Shown one piece after another: positions 22,985 through 34,650 of a stretch of DNA of 64,000 nucleotides. A model generated the notes under the pieces. The model had not been told where the DNA came from and did no database searches. It worked only from the letters and a program-made list of their open reading frames with translations. Numbering within the stretch: the first letter of the stretch is position 1; each line of letters begins with the position of its first letter. The DNA is taken from positions 21,941,139 to 22,005,138 of the forward strand of contig CM053248.1 of NCBI GenBank assembly GCA_028583405.1, given 5' to 3'. The translations under genes were made by a program, and so were the position numbers. The DNA is from Pogonophryne albipinna. Its lineage: Eukaryota; Chordata; Actinopteri; Perciformes; Artedidraconidae.

Positions 22985-23855
22985 CACATCAGCTGTTAGC
23001 TGTTAGCACACACTCAGAGCTCACAGCTCCTCATATCTGTTCAGAAACTGGACAAAAGTTAAACATATACAAAACACAGACTGTCGATGTCATGGCGAAT
23101 ACATTCGCTGCTTTATTTATGTCTGTATGACGTTGTGAGTGTGGACGGAGCAGCTACAGGTTAGTTTAGCCTGGTCGATCCGATTTCGATAGGATTTACA
23201 TGGAGATACGGCCCGCCCCCTCTCCAGCGTCTTGTTTGAATGACACAAGTAAACACAGAATTAATGCTTTATTCATTCATGGTTTTTAAGGGGCTTTTCT
23301 CCATGTAAATACTATGGTAGACTACCCAATATTCGCATCGCTCTAATCGCTCGAGTTTCACCGCGGCTGTCAGCTGTGTTTGCTCCGTTTGCTCATGTCA
23401 TTCAAACAAGAGGCGCTGGAGAGGGGGCGGGGCGTATCTCCATGTAAATCCTATGGGAGATACCAACTACAACAAAATGAACATATTTGACCGTGATTTA
23501 ATTGTAATACACGTTTCAAAGTGATGCCGAAGCAACTACATACTGATAACGGTTAGTAAAACCCATGAATTAACGCCTTGACAAGTCTGCAAACAAGACG
23601 GCAGGCGAAAAGCTTTTAAAATGCGTGTTTTCTGAATGGAATCGGATCCATCAGGCTAAACTAACCTGTTGCTGCTCCGTCCACACTCACAACAACGTCA
23701 TACAGACATAAATAAAGCAGCGACTGTATTCACCATGACATAGACAGTCTGTGGTTTGTACATGTTTAACTTTTGTCCAGTTTCTGAACAGATATGAGGA
23801 GCTGTGAGCTCTGAGTGTGTGCTAACGGCTGATGTGTTGGGACATATTTCGCTGT
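22985..23855. mobile_element. palindromic (foldback) element with shared core
   Basis: The arm at 22985-23175 and the arm at 23640-23850 are inverted copies (AACACATCAGCTGTTAGC outward, TCTGTTCAGAAACTGGAC inside, then GTGTGGACGGAGCAGC). The right arm continues through the whole roughly 0.4-kb core that also occurs at 28800-29200 and 47510-47860. The middle, 23200-23460, is a second inverted pair around GGAGATACGCCCCGCCCCC-like and CAAACAAGAGGCGCTGG-like blocks. No transposase. Confidence 0.8.
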
Positions 23856-25050
23856 CGGGTGTTGACCAATGACAGTTGGTTGGCATAGACGTTACAGTCA
23901 ACAATTGCTTAAGGTGAATTACAATGGCAAAAACAAATAGAGCTAGTGTACACAGTGCAGCTGTATTATCTGGGAAATAGAAGAATCGGATCAGGATTCA
24001 TTATTGGCAGACAATCAATATCAAATTAATCGGATCATTATTAGCATCGGTATTTGATCACCTTTGTCGACTTGCAGCCTAAATACAAAGATAACTCCTA
24101 CCACTCTTACTTCTAATAAGCCTTGGTAGAACTAGTGTCCGAGTCATAATAGGGTCCAGAACTGACTGAAGACATGTGGAACAGAGTCCCATACAGGCAT
24201 GGTTCGATGTACAGGAAACTGGAACTTTGAACATGGGTTTTCATCTTTCCTGCCTGAAGATTCACAAGTTCTTGATCAGGTGTTTGAAGTGGGCTGGCAT
24301 GATCCTTCCTACAGTGATGAATAAAGAAAACAAAGAAGACATTATTAATAATAGTAATGATGGTAACAGCAATAATATTAGTATAACTATTTATATAGCA
24401 CTTACACAATTGCAAAGTGATTCTCACAACAACAATAAAGAACAGAACAATATCAACAATAAAAAACAAATTATTATAGGAATGTTAAGAGACAAAGAAA
24501 TTATAAACATTCTGAGAGGCCGTCTACAAAAGCTAGACTCAATGGCTCTTGATTACATCAATGAGCAGTCCCAATAGATGCTGTTGAATACAAATAAATA
24601 GAATAGGTCCAGATTTCTTCTATTTTGTGTTGGATGATTTGTTTTATTGATTGCTGATGGATGTTAAGATATGTTTTACAATTATAACAAAAAGATTATT
24701 GTAATTGGAATCAAAAAGATTGCAAATCATAGTTTTAATAAAATCACTATGAGTTTATTCAACAGCAGTAAAGCATTAAATTGCTATATTAATGTACACT
24801 GAACTGTAAAACCACTTACCACTATTTAGGAAAGGCTCTGATCAGAAGGGTTGACTAGTAGGACAGCAAAGAGTTGGAGGAGGTCTATGTCATGCCATTG
24901 GTAGATGTTACACCTGAAAGTCAAACGGCTCCGTGAGTACATCCTATACACCATAGCCCCGCCTCTCCCCGTTCCGAGTGTTTCGAGCCAGGTCCCGGTA
25001 TCTCGCAGGACAGTGCACCCAGCAGGAGCCTCCAGCAGACCCCCCTGCAT

Positions 25051-25629
25051 GGCAGAGTTTTCGTTAGCCGGTAATTACCAGACTATGACCGGTAAAATAT
25101 GCTGAAGACCGGCAAATCTAAATCTCTCCGGTCAAAATGTCGCTTATTGTTTAGGTGTCCTTTGACACGCAGGCAGTCATATCATTAGCTAGAACTAGCT
25201 AGATCTGATCGATATGGACATAAACGCGAGTGAAGTCTAATCCGACAGGATTGCTGACGGAGACACGCAGCTCTGCATGATCACCTGCAGCTCCGAGTGC
25301 ACACTAGAACACACTTCAAGTTAGATCATCACACTTAGCTATTTTAATTACCTCTCAAACTACCTAAACTAGCTATATATATGTTTATTTTGACTGTCGG
25401 GTCACTCATTAATGGATCAGCAGCTGCATGAGATGGGTACTGACGGTCTGTCAGGAGAGGGGGAGGAAAAGAGAAGCTCCGTTTATTATTCTATATTATT
25501 ATATAGAGTCGTTATCAATTTGTTTTAAAGCTCAATAAATAACAAAAGAGACTTTTGACCGGCACTTTTCTAATTTTGTCCGGAAGATTTAAACTTTAAC
25601 AGACATGTTGACCTAACGGAAACTCTGCC
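25051..25629. mobile_element. DNA transposon-like element, 579 bp
   Basis: Ends GGCAGAGTTTTCGTTAG and, inverted, GGCAGAGTTTCCGTTAG. Both inner borders contain CCGG-rich words (ACCGGCAAATC, GACCGGCAC). I could not find a matching target duplication, so the class is open. No coding frame. Confidence 0.6.
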
Positions 25630-25914
25630 GTACTGTTCCCTCGTCCCATGGAAGAGGCGGAGAGGTGGGTGTTTTTCATCTGCTGGTGGACTACCGGGGA
25701 GAACGTCCTGCTCGGGAGCCAGGCTCAGAGTTAGTGGCAGTGGGTGCGGTGCACCTGCCCTTTACAGCAGGAGCACACGCTCGCCTCGGGGAGGGAGAAA
25801 AAGAGAAACAGAGGCCGCCGAAACAGCCAGAGCCCTGCCTCTCCCCACCTCTGCTGCTCACCCAAATCTACAGCTCCTCTAACACAACCATCAGCAACAA
25901 GTGGACATGGAGAA

Positions 25915-26050
25915 CTACATGAACTACATGTTCCTAAATCCACTGCAGAGAATAAACAGAAGGGCAACCATGCTCGGGAGGTCTTATTCGCTGCTTTTGG
26001 TGTATTTCGTGGTGGAAGTACAGCGCCACTTACAGGCCCGGCATATGTAC
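25915..26050 (-). mobile_element. fragment of TTAA MITE family B
   Basis: Inverted match to about 17885-18010: CAGAGAATAAACAGAAGGGC, GTACAGCGCCACTTACAGGC and neighbouring bases. No termini. The adjacent 26050-26230 is GC-richer with two CCACCACG/CGTGGTGG words and looks repeat-derived but is unassigned. Confidence 0.65.
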
Positions 26051-27409
26051 TACAGCCAACCTGGTTTCACCAGAATGCGTGACTCCACCACGACTCCTTA
26101 ACACAGCATTGCGTGGTGGAGTCATGAACTTTGCTACATTTATGTGTCTGTACCACGCAAACAACGCCAATGTAAAGTGAATGAGGCTCCTTTGTCGTGG
26201 TGCACACACGCATTTCTACAACGTCCAGCAGTGAGCTTTTATTCTATAAAACGTTTTTAAAATCTACTTTATAGCTTGAAGTAACTCACGGGAGGCTCCT
26301 TTTATTGTATTTGTATTCATAATCATTTTAATTTTTCGTCAGAATGTATTATGGTGCATTAGTTACGAATTTTTGTTCTCAAAAAACAGTGCATTGTGTG
26401 TAATACAACTGTGATTTGTATTAAATTAGTTAGTTTTTAAGGAAGGCCAGAGCTTCAGCTGTGTCAAATAGATTGTTCCCTTTTAGTTAACGTTTTTTAA
26501 AAGAACATTATATTCCGATTTGATCATGTCCCCTTTATTGTATTACGGAGAGCAATGTGAGCGTCCATTCCCATTGGATAACGGAGGATTTTACACCCGG
26601 AAGTAAGTATTCTCTTTACTGTCGATTGATTTTACAGTGATATCTGCACTACTCATCAACTCAAAAACACCAGATTATCCTTGTTGATTACACAACATTG
26701 ATTGGTTTAAATTGTGTACAATGCTTTTGTAATTTTCCCCTTCGATTCGGAGAAACAAATATTTGTTCAGTTTAGGATGGCCGAAGACACTACACTACCC
26801 AGAATCCTCAGCTATTGTTCCGCTTTGCCTCAAGCTCTGTGATTGGTTGACCTCCAACTGCATTCCCATATGAAAAAAACGTTTCGTAAAAGATAAATCA
26901 TACTTTATTCAGCAGTGCTTGCTTCACTCTTTGAAAGTCATCACATGCATGCATTGTAATAAATGGTTTGGCTGCATTAAATATTACACATCTGTTGTAG
27001 TTCTTTATTTATCTACAGAGATATGGCCTCAGAATAGACCGGAAACTATTTCACAATAAAGTTAGTAGTAATAATTTGTTTTGATATTATTGTTTTTTAT
27101 TAACTACTAGACCGCTGGGTCATGTTAAGACCATCTTTTCTGTGTTGCTGTGGGGTTTTTCCATCGCTTTTGTGTTACAAATATCAAAACAATAACAGAA
27201 TATATCCGTCGTAAACTAAACCAGAAACAGGAGTATATTTTATTTTGTTAACACTGTAAACTTGACAGCTTTTTAACCCATACCTACTACTGGTTAAAGC
27301 ACATTATTACACGTTTAGAGTAATTGCAATGCAGGTAGATTGTGTTGCTTTTTAATGACTGTTGACTAAAACAGTCAACAATTACTAAAATGCCTTTTTC
27401 TTAATGTCT

Positions 27410-28787
27410 TGTCAGTGTTTGTGTATTTCCTTAAAAACAAAAGTGACACAGTGCAAGCAACAGAGAGATTTCTGGCCGATACTGACCCATACGGGAAAGT
27501 AAAATTTATCAGGTCAGACAATGGCACAGAGTTCACAGGGAAACATTACCAAGCATTACTATGCAGTAATAAGATTAGACATGAAAAGTCAGCACCGTAT
27601 TCCCCACATCAAAATGGCACTGCTGAGAGGAATTGGCGCACACTTTTTGACATGGCCAGGTGCATGCTTATAGAAAATGAGATGCCAAAAAGTATGTGGA
27701 CCTATGCAGTACAGACAACAGCTGTAGTAAGGAATTGATGCTTTAACAACCGCACAAAACAGACACCTTACTTTATGCTGACAGGTAGACGGCCTAACCT
27801 GTCCAGAATGCACAAGTTTGGGTCAGTGTGCTATGCCTATAAGCAAGACAAAAAGAAACTGGACTCAAGGTGTGAAGAGGGAATTTTTGTTGGATATGAC
27901 AAAAATAGTCCAGCCTACATGGTCTATTTCCCTGACAGTGGAAAAGTGCAAAAATCTAGACTTGTGAAGTTTGTGACCAAGACCAATTCAGAAAGAGAAA
28001 CACAAACAGAAACCGTCTCTGATGATGACTTTGAGGTACAGAACAAATCTGGCAAAATCAAGCGTGATACTAACGTTAGTCCAGTATCTATACCTGTGGT
28101 AACAGAGACAGAAGAGTGAGCTTGGGCGTTATCCTTCAAGAGTGAGGAAGAAGCCAGCTTACTTATGTGCCAGTGTATGTGGTAAGGAAAGTGAGGATCA
28201 GCTACTGACAAATATTGACTAGGAATAGGGGAAGCTGTAACTTCATCTGAGTCAAAACAATGGGTTATTGCAATGGATGAGGAAATGCAATCACTAAAAG
28301 AAAATGACACATTTATCCTGACCAACTTACCTCGGGGTGAGAAAGCAGTGGGGGGTAAATGGGTGTATGATATCAAGACCAATGTTGATGGGTCCGAAAG
28401 ATACAAGGCACGATATGTAGCCAAGGGATACAGTCAGAAGAGGGGTGAAAACTATGATGAGACATTTTCACCTATCGCTAACCTCACCAGTATCAGAGTG
28501 TTAATGCAAAAAGCAGCACAGGAAAATCTGATTTTACACCAAATGGATGTTAAAACTGCTTATCTACATGCACCAATAGACTGTGAGATATACATGGAAC
28601 AGCCAGAAGGTTTTGAGGTCAAATCCAGTCAAGGTGAAAAGTTGGTGTATAAGCTAGAAAGGTCACTATATGGGCTTAAACAGTCAGGCAGAAATTGAAA
28701 CAAAATGCTGCATGAGTTTCTGAGTGAAAATGAGTTCCTACAGAACCCGGCTGAACATTGTGTTTACACAAAAGAAACTGGAAAGTG
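27410..28787 (+). pseudogene. Ty1/copia retrotransposon pol fragment (integrase and reverse transcriptase)
   Basis: Entry in mid-integrase: FVYFLKNKSDT, then RSDNGTEFTG and SPHQNGTAERNWRTL carry the second aspartate and the catalytic glutamate of the DDE core. A TGA at 27736 interrupts; the same frame resumes with the copia-type GRRPNLSRMHKFGSVCY and GIFVGYD. Another stop and a frameshift follow near 28117-28230. The reverse transcriptase begins with WVIAMDEEMQSLKEN and runs through KWVYDIK, KARYVAKGYSQ, MDVKTAYLHA and ERSLYGLKQSGRN, where a TGA falls at the family's usual tryptophan. The active-site YVDD and RNase H are absent because the element is cut off at about 28787 by a MITE. Both LTRs and gag are missing. 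Copia elements are uncommon in vertebrates but known in fish. Confidence 0.93.
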
Positions 28788-28794
28788 ATAATGA

Positions 28795-29305
28795 TAATAT
28801 GGGTTAGCTGTTAGCAGTTCTCACAACTCCTCATATCTGTTCAGAAACTGGACAAAAGTTAAACAAGTACAAACCACAGACTGTCTGTGTCATGGTGAAT
28901 ACAGTCGCTGCTTTATTTATGTCTGTATGACGTTGTTGTGAGTGTGGACGGAGTATATACAATGTTAGCTTAGCCTGGTCGACCCGATCTTCATTCAGAA
29001 AACAAGCATTTTAAAAGGTTTTTCGCCTGCCGTCTTGTCTGCAGACTTGTCAAGCATTAATTCATGGTTTTTACTAACCGGTATCAGTATGTTGTTACTT
29101 CGGCATCATTTAGAAACGTGTATTACAATTTAATCACGGTCAAATATGTTCATTTTGTTGTAGTTGTAGCTCCCGAGCCAGTGCGTCTTGTTTGAATGAC
29201 GCGAGTAAACACAGTTGACAGCCGCGGTGAAACTCGAGCGTTTAAAGCGATGCGATAAGAGCGATTAGAGTGAAGCGAATATTCGCATCGCGTCCGGTGT
29301 GAACG
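28795..29305. mobile_element. MITE carrying the shared ~0.4-kb core
   Basis: From TTAGCTGTTAGCAG to GGTGTGAACGCAGCATTA. It contains the core TCTGTTCAGAAACTGGAC ... GTGTGGACGGAG ... GCCTGCCGTCTTGTCTGCAG ... AACCGGTATCAGTATG ... TTCATTTTGTTGTAG. It lies between the broken copia element and the broken 3' end of the LINE, which suggests it inserted at or bridged their junction. Boundaries are approximate. Confidence 0.7.
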
Positions 29306-29351
29306 CAGCATTACGATCGAGGGCGGTGCAGCTGCCGTACCAGGCCGTGAT

Positions 29352-30356
29352 TCAGCCAGTCAGGATACTCTCTATGGTGCACCTGTAGAAGTTGCAGAGT
29401 ATCCTGGAGTCCATATTGAACCTCCTCAGCCTGCGGAGGAAGAAGAGTCGCTGTCGAGCTTTGTTGGTGATGGTGATGGTGTGAAGAGTCCATGTCAGGT
29501 CCTCAGTGATGTGGGCACCGTGGAACCTGAAGCTGCTGATTCTCTCCACAGTAGTCCCATTGATGGCGATGGGGGCGTGTCCCTCTCTCTGCTGCTTCCT
29601 GTAATCCCCAATCAGCTCCTTGGTTTTGCTGACGTTGAGATGGAGGTTGTTATCCTGGCACCAAGATGTCAGGTTTCCGACCTCCTCTCTGTACGCCGTC
29701 TCGTCGCCGTCGGTGATCTGGCCGATGACGGTCGTGTCGTCAGCAAACTTCACGATGGTGTTGGAGCTGTGTGTGGCCACGCAGTCGTGAGTGAACAGGG
29801 AGTAGAGGAGAGGGCTTAGCACGCAGCCTTGAGGGGCTCCGGTGTTGAGGATCAGGGTGGAGGATGTGATGTTTCCCACCTGCACTGCCTGGGGTCTGCC
29901 CGTCAGGAAGTTCAGGATCCAGTCACAGAGGGTGCTGTTGAGCCCGAGGTCTCTGAGCTTGATGACCAGCTTGGAGGGCACAATGGTATTGAAGGCTGAA
30001 CTGTAATCAATGAACAGCATTCTCACATATGTGTACCTCTGGTCCAGGTGTGAGAGGACAGTGTGGATGGTGAGGGCTATGGCGTCGTTTGTGGACCTGT
30101 TTGCTATGTTGGCAAACTGCAGGGGGTCCAGAGAGTCAGGGAGGGAGGAGGTGATGAAGGTTTTGACTAACCGCTCAAAGCACTTCATGATGATGGAAGT
30201 GAGGGCTACTCGGCGGTAGTCATTGAGGCTGGTGATTTTTATCTTTTTGGGGACAGGAACGATGGTGGAGTGTTTAAAACATGTGGGGACTACAGACTGC
30301 AGCAGGGACCTGTTGAAGATGTCTGTGAACACCTCTGCCAGCTGAACTGCACACAC
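29352..30356 (-). pseudogene. LINE reverse transcriptase (334-codon open frame)
   Basis: Contains the palm motifs in order: [36 protein letters not shown] (D117), [18 protein letters not shown] (from 171), [10 protein letters not shown] (FADD at 204-207, the catalytic pair), then [12 protein letters not shown]. The usual PLQFAYRPNRS block reads [11 protein letters not shown], a change at a normally conserved site. The frame opens inside the domain because the upstream part is displaced by frameshifts. Plus-strand frames at 29481-29819 and 30010-30219 are shadows of this domain. Confidence 0.93.
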
Positions 30357-30525
30357 CCTGAGAACACGGCCAGGGATGCCATCAGGTCCAGGAGCCTTTT
30401 AAAGGATTTACACACATCTGCCCTGTTTAAAACAAAAGGGCAGGGCTCCTGATCCTTCTCTGCACCCCCAGCCTGGCTGCTCTCAATGCGAGCAAAACAA
30501 CTGATCAGGGAGAAATGTGCACGCA

Positions 30526-30998
30526 CATAGATATATATAAAGGCTAGATGGCTCAAGGGGGAGTCGCCAGCGTAGCTCACCGGCGGCCATCTTGCCACAG
30601 TCAACAACTACTGCAACAGCTGTTGTAAGGTGAGTGATCTGCACAAAAATACTCTTAACTCGCTGAAATCTTGACTGATTTACAAATGGTTTGGTTTATT
30701 ATAAACGTTATTATCATGGCTATGATACAGGAGACAACAAGACATGTTGAAAAAAAAGAGTTAATGATTATAATTATAAGTATGCAATATCATAACTACA
30801 TATTTGATGTTTATAACGAACCAAACCGTTTGAAAATTGGTTGAAAATGGAGCAATCTACGGTTATTTCAATAGTGCACCATAGATATAATGTTATGAAT
30901 GAGCGAGCTGCCTGTGGCAAGATGGCCGCCATGTGGCAACGTCGGTCTCCATTGGCCAGCAGCGCGGGTGAGTCATCTAGTGTTTATATATATCTATG
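30526..30998. mobile_element. 473-bp MITE nested in the LINE
   Basis: Left end CATAGATATATATAAA and right end TTTATATATATCTATG are inverted. Internal arms share a GGCGGCCATCTTGCCACAG block. The flanks TGCACGCA (30518-30525) and AGCACGCA (30999-31006) match at 7 of 8 positions, consistent with a hAT-type 8-bp duplication. Removal of the element and one flank restores the LINE reading order, showing it arrived after the LINE. Confidence 0.88.
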
Positions 30999-31613
30999 AG
31001 CACGCAGACACTCCCGCAGCACCCCCCGCTGCTCCTTTGTAGTCTGTCATTGTTCTTAGTTCCACCCACATGTTCCGGGTGTTACAGCCTTTGAAGTCAG
31101 ATTCCACCTTGTCTTTGTACGGTCTCTTTGCACTACTGATAGCGCTCCGGAGTTTATACCTAGAATTCCTGAATCTCCAGCTCTGTGCGCGATAGTGTGC
31201 ACTTTCAGCTTGGTACGCACCTCGCTGTTTATCCAGGGCTTTTGATTTGAGAATGTTCGGACAGAAGCCTTCGGTACCACGCCATCGATGCATTTCCCAA
31301 TGTAGCAGATGACCGTATCCATGTGTGTGTTGATGTTATTGTCCTCAAACAGACTCCAATACGTAGATGCAAAGCATTCCTGCCGAGCTGAATTCGACTC
31401 CTCACTCCATCGCTGTACTGTCCTTGTTACCGGTCTGTCCCGTTTAAGTTTCTGCCTGTAAGCAGGCAGCAGTGAGATGTGGTCTGATTTGCCGAAGGGA
31501 GGGCGAGGGAGAGCCTTATATCCATGTCGAAAAGGGGAATAAACATGGTCCAGAATGTTTCCCCCGCGCGTCGTGGAGCTGATGTGTTGGAAGTATTTCG
31601 GGAAGGACCTTCT

Positions 31614-32412
31614 TCATGTTAGCGGTGTTAAAATCCCCGGCCACAACGAACGCCGCCTCTGGCCGTGAAGTCTCGGTCTTGTCGATAATCCCAAACAGCT
31701 GATCGAGTGCCGTGCAGCAGAATATACACTGCTGTTATCACAACCGATGTGAATTATCTCGGCAGGTGAAAAGCCCGGCACGTGATCATGAGGTGCTCTA
31801 GATGAGCGGAATTGTCCGAAGAAATAATCCTCACATCTGTGCACCAGTTGTTATTAGTCATTACACACACACCACCACCTTTACTTTTCCCCGAGTTAAC
31901 TGTCCGGTCCTGGCGAAAAATAGTGAATCCGTCAGGAACAATGGCGGAGTCCGGGATAGCGGGGTGAGCCAAGTCTCAGTGAGAATTAACACGTTACAGT
32001 TCTTAATGTCCCGTTGAAAAGCAATCCGACTTCTGAGTTCTTCTAGCTTATTTTCAATCGATTGAACATTAGCCAGAAGAATACTCGGAAGAGGGGGTCG
32101 GTTTTCTCGTTTCCTCAGTCTGACCAGCAGCCCGGCACGGGACCCCCGCATTGTCTTCTTCTTGCGTCTCTCAGGTAGGACGGCAGGAGGCAGCCATGGC
32201 GAATCTCCATTGTCTGTCGGTGGGTTATTGTCCACAAAGTTTCTGATGTGAAGAAGTTCCCCTCTGCTATATTGTATAGCAGAGTTGGTGCGGTCAGCTT
32301 GCTTGTTGCGAACCATGTTAAAAGCAAACGGCAAAAAGTAAATATACACAAACAAAATACGAAAAAGGGCAAAGTTGGAGAGGAGCCAAAAGACAATGCA
32401 GCCATCTTTCAC
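31614..32412 (-). pseudogene. LINE apurinic/apyrimidinic endonuclease domain, frameshifted
   Basis: The 5' frame (31861-32412) carries NMVRNKQADRTNSAIQYSRG, a basic stretch (ERRKKK), then the endonuclease opening LLANVQSIENKLEEL (metal-site asparagine) and NVLILTETWL (catalytic glutamate). A frameshift moves the reading to 31754-31972, with KSKGGGVCVMTNNNWC and LEHLMITC. The rest decays before 31320. The initiating methionine may be the first or the one at NMVRNKQ. Confidence 0.85.
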
Positions 32413-32442
32413 CAGCGCATTATTATATTAGATGATGTAATC

Positions 32443-32700
32443 AGTGGCGACTGGTCATTAGGGGCAGGTGGGGCACATTTTAAGTATTAAAAATAATGAT
32501 TACAAAATAATGCAATAAAATAAAATGTATTTTAAGATCATGTTTAATCATCTGATTCGTCTGTACATTGCTGTTTTAGTCTGTGTTCTTCTAATTAGTG
32601 TCTACAGTGTGTGCCTATTGAGCTGTTTAGAGCCATGTGGGACAAAACCCGAACATGCCCCTCCCTCTCACTGTCTAAGTGAACGGTGACTGTAAAAACT
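32443..32700 (+). mobile_element. hAT-like terminus (fragment)
   Basis: CAGTGGCGACTGGTCATTAGGGGCAGG at the 5' boundary of the LINE is the outline of a common fish hAT end. The opposite end is not found before the next hAT element begins at 32774. Confidence 0.35.
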
Positions 32701-32773
32701 ACACTGCGCATGCTCAGAGTATTGTCCTATTTAGGCCCATTCCCAAACCGCCCCCTACACCCTACCCCTACAC

Positions 32774-33768
32774 CAGGGGTGCCCAACCTTTTTTGAACCG
32801 AGAGCTACTTTTAAAGTTGCCAGTCTGCCGAGATCTACCAGTCCAAATAGAGAGGCGTAGCCATTACTGACAGCCTACTACCAGGTAAATACACACTTCT
32901 ACTGGTATAAAACTGACCTTTGTACGATTAATACTTCATAAAATAATGCAGATCCTTTATCTTACCTCTTTCTAATCTACACACATACAAGTATTTAACT
33001 GAAGTTACACAACAGTGTTGTTGATACAGAGTTGGAGTGTCACGTCACATACTACAGTGGGTAATGTTTTCAAGAAACATTGAACAGTGCTGCCACATAT
33101 GACACAGGAAAAAAAGAAAAGACTCTGAAACCTTTCTTTGCCATTATATAAAAATAGTGTTGCTATAAAAGTATAAATTAGGCTTACTAATAAGACAACT
33201 CAGATCTAAAGCTACACAGGAATCTGCTGCAACAGTGCAATAAAAAAGACAAAATTAATAGAATCAAACCCTTTTTTTGTTGCATTTTAGTAGATTATAA
33301 AAAGAAATGCCTTTAAAATAGGATGCAAGCAACACTAGTTTCTTAACCTGAATTGATAATAGACTATAATCAATTTAAGTTTGCATTCTTATACCATTTT
33401 GTACAATAATTATAATGAATAAGTTCAAACAAACTAAAACTTACAGCTGATTAATAACGGTATTTAACTTGAGTTTTTATTATATCAAAAACCTGTTGAA
33501 ATGCTACTGTTTTTTTACTGTCCCTCAAAAGCGCATCGGCAGCCTCCAGGAATGCTTCTTTCACAACTTCGCCGTCTTTGAAAGACTTCATGTGTTTCGC
33601 AAGAACGTGACTGACACGATAAGATGCTCTGGTAGCAGCCTTGCTCTTGTTGTTGGGCCTGGTGAAAATGGACTGCTGTGCATTTAGCTGTCCTTTCAGG
33701 CCCCTCCCCTTTTGGGAGCGAAGGGCAGAATTAGGAGGGAATTCCGTCTCGTAGCGTTTGTGCTCCAA
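32774..33768 (-). mobile_element. ZBED-type hAT element, 5'-truncated copy
   Basis: The 3' end (in minus orientation) is GTTGGGCACCCCTG, here seen as CAGGGGTGCCCAAC at 32774. The sequence is a close inverted match of 46020-46995. It is cut off at about 33768, followed by three CCAAACT-type repeats. A transposase fragment occupies its inner end. Confidence 0.88.
33451..33768 (-). pseudogene. hAT (GTF2IRD2/ZBED-like) transposase N-terminal fragment
   Basis: 105 codons. HKRYETEFPPNSALRSQKGR continues with LKGQLNAQQSIFTRP, then SYRVSHVLAKHMKSFKDGE and VVKEAFLEAADALL. This is the region just after the BED zinc finger in hAT transposases that also gave rise to vertebrate GTF2IRD2-like proteins. 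The BED finger is lost by truncation and the catalytic domain is absent: the frame runs into element 3' sequence after DSKKTVAFQQ. The other copy at 45865 retains the finger. Confidence 0.88.
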
Positions 33769-34529
33769 ACTCCAAACTCCAAATCACTTGCTGTTATATA
33801 AATTACTTACTTTAAGGTGTATTTTCATAATGATTTCATAATGAATCATTATGAAACATTTAGTATTGTTCACAGATGAGGCAGGACAGGCAAAAACGTA
33901 CTGCTCAAAGGACTATCCATGCCAAAGGTATTGAAAAACACTGTGACTTCAGAGAGTTCTCTTCAAGGTTTTGTATTCATCACTGAGCTGAAAGCACAAG
34001 TTGCTTGTGGTGAGGACACCTAATGTAAAAACAACGTAAGGTTGTGTGAGTGTCCCTATTCACAAAAATGCTATACAGCAAACTCTTAACAGCACAAATT
34101 GTTCTGATGAAGCTCAGTGAGCAGCCAACAGAGGGGCGCTTACAGAAAAAACACATTCTCAATCAGTTTTTTATTATTATTAGTTTTCACTTTTAGCCAT
34201 TCTAACAGCGTAGCTCCGTGGGTCGTTTATCTCACCGTATGCGGAATGGGTTACTAAATGTGATTTATTAATAGACTAAATTGACTTTGCATGGGACTAA
34301 TACATTATCATTAGAGGTGATTCTCTTTTTTACATGTAAAATCTTAACATTTTAATATGTAAAGTTATAAAATATATGTAATGGAATAAAAAGTATAATA
34401 TTTTCCTTTGAAATGTAGTGGAGAAATATAAGGCAGCATACATTGAAATACTTACTATTCTTGGTTTTCTTTTTACTTATTGTTAAAGATTGCAAAACAC
34501 ATTGACAAGCTTCTTAAACATATAAATAA

Positions 34530-34650
34530 AAATAATTTCGAAATAAAAAATAAATAAAAATAATAATAATTTCATAAATAAATACATAAGTAAGGACATA
34601 AATAAATATAATATTAATCAACAATAAATAAATAGACATAATAGTCATAA
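34530..34650. repeat. AT-rich low-complexity tract
   Basis: Runs of AATAAATAAATA- and ATAATAATAA-type words. The surrounding 33790-35430 shows no gene or recognisable element. Confidence 0.8.

Larger units (their letters stand above)
29306..32440 (-). mobile_element. jockey/CR1/L2-superfamily LINE, split by a MITE
   Basis: Read on the minus strand: an N-terminal apurinic endonuclease (31614-32412), a linker (30999-31320), then reverse transcriptase (29352-30356). The body is interrupted by a 473-bp MITE at 30526-30998; on either side the protein reads continuously (...RNMWVELRTMTDYKG / ...CFARIESSQ...). The 3' end is lost at about 29306 next to another MITE. Several frameshifts separate the endonuclease pieces, so it is dead. 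A precise clade (L2, CR1 or Rex1) needs a tree. Confidence 0.9.

Noticed and set aside
29481..30219. plus-strand open frames in a GC-richer stretch
   Set aside because: They are shadows of the LINE reverse transcriptase on the minus strand.
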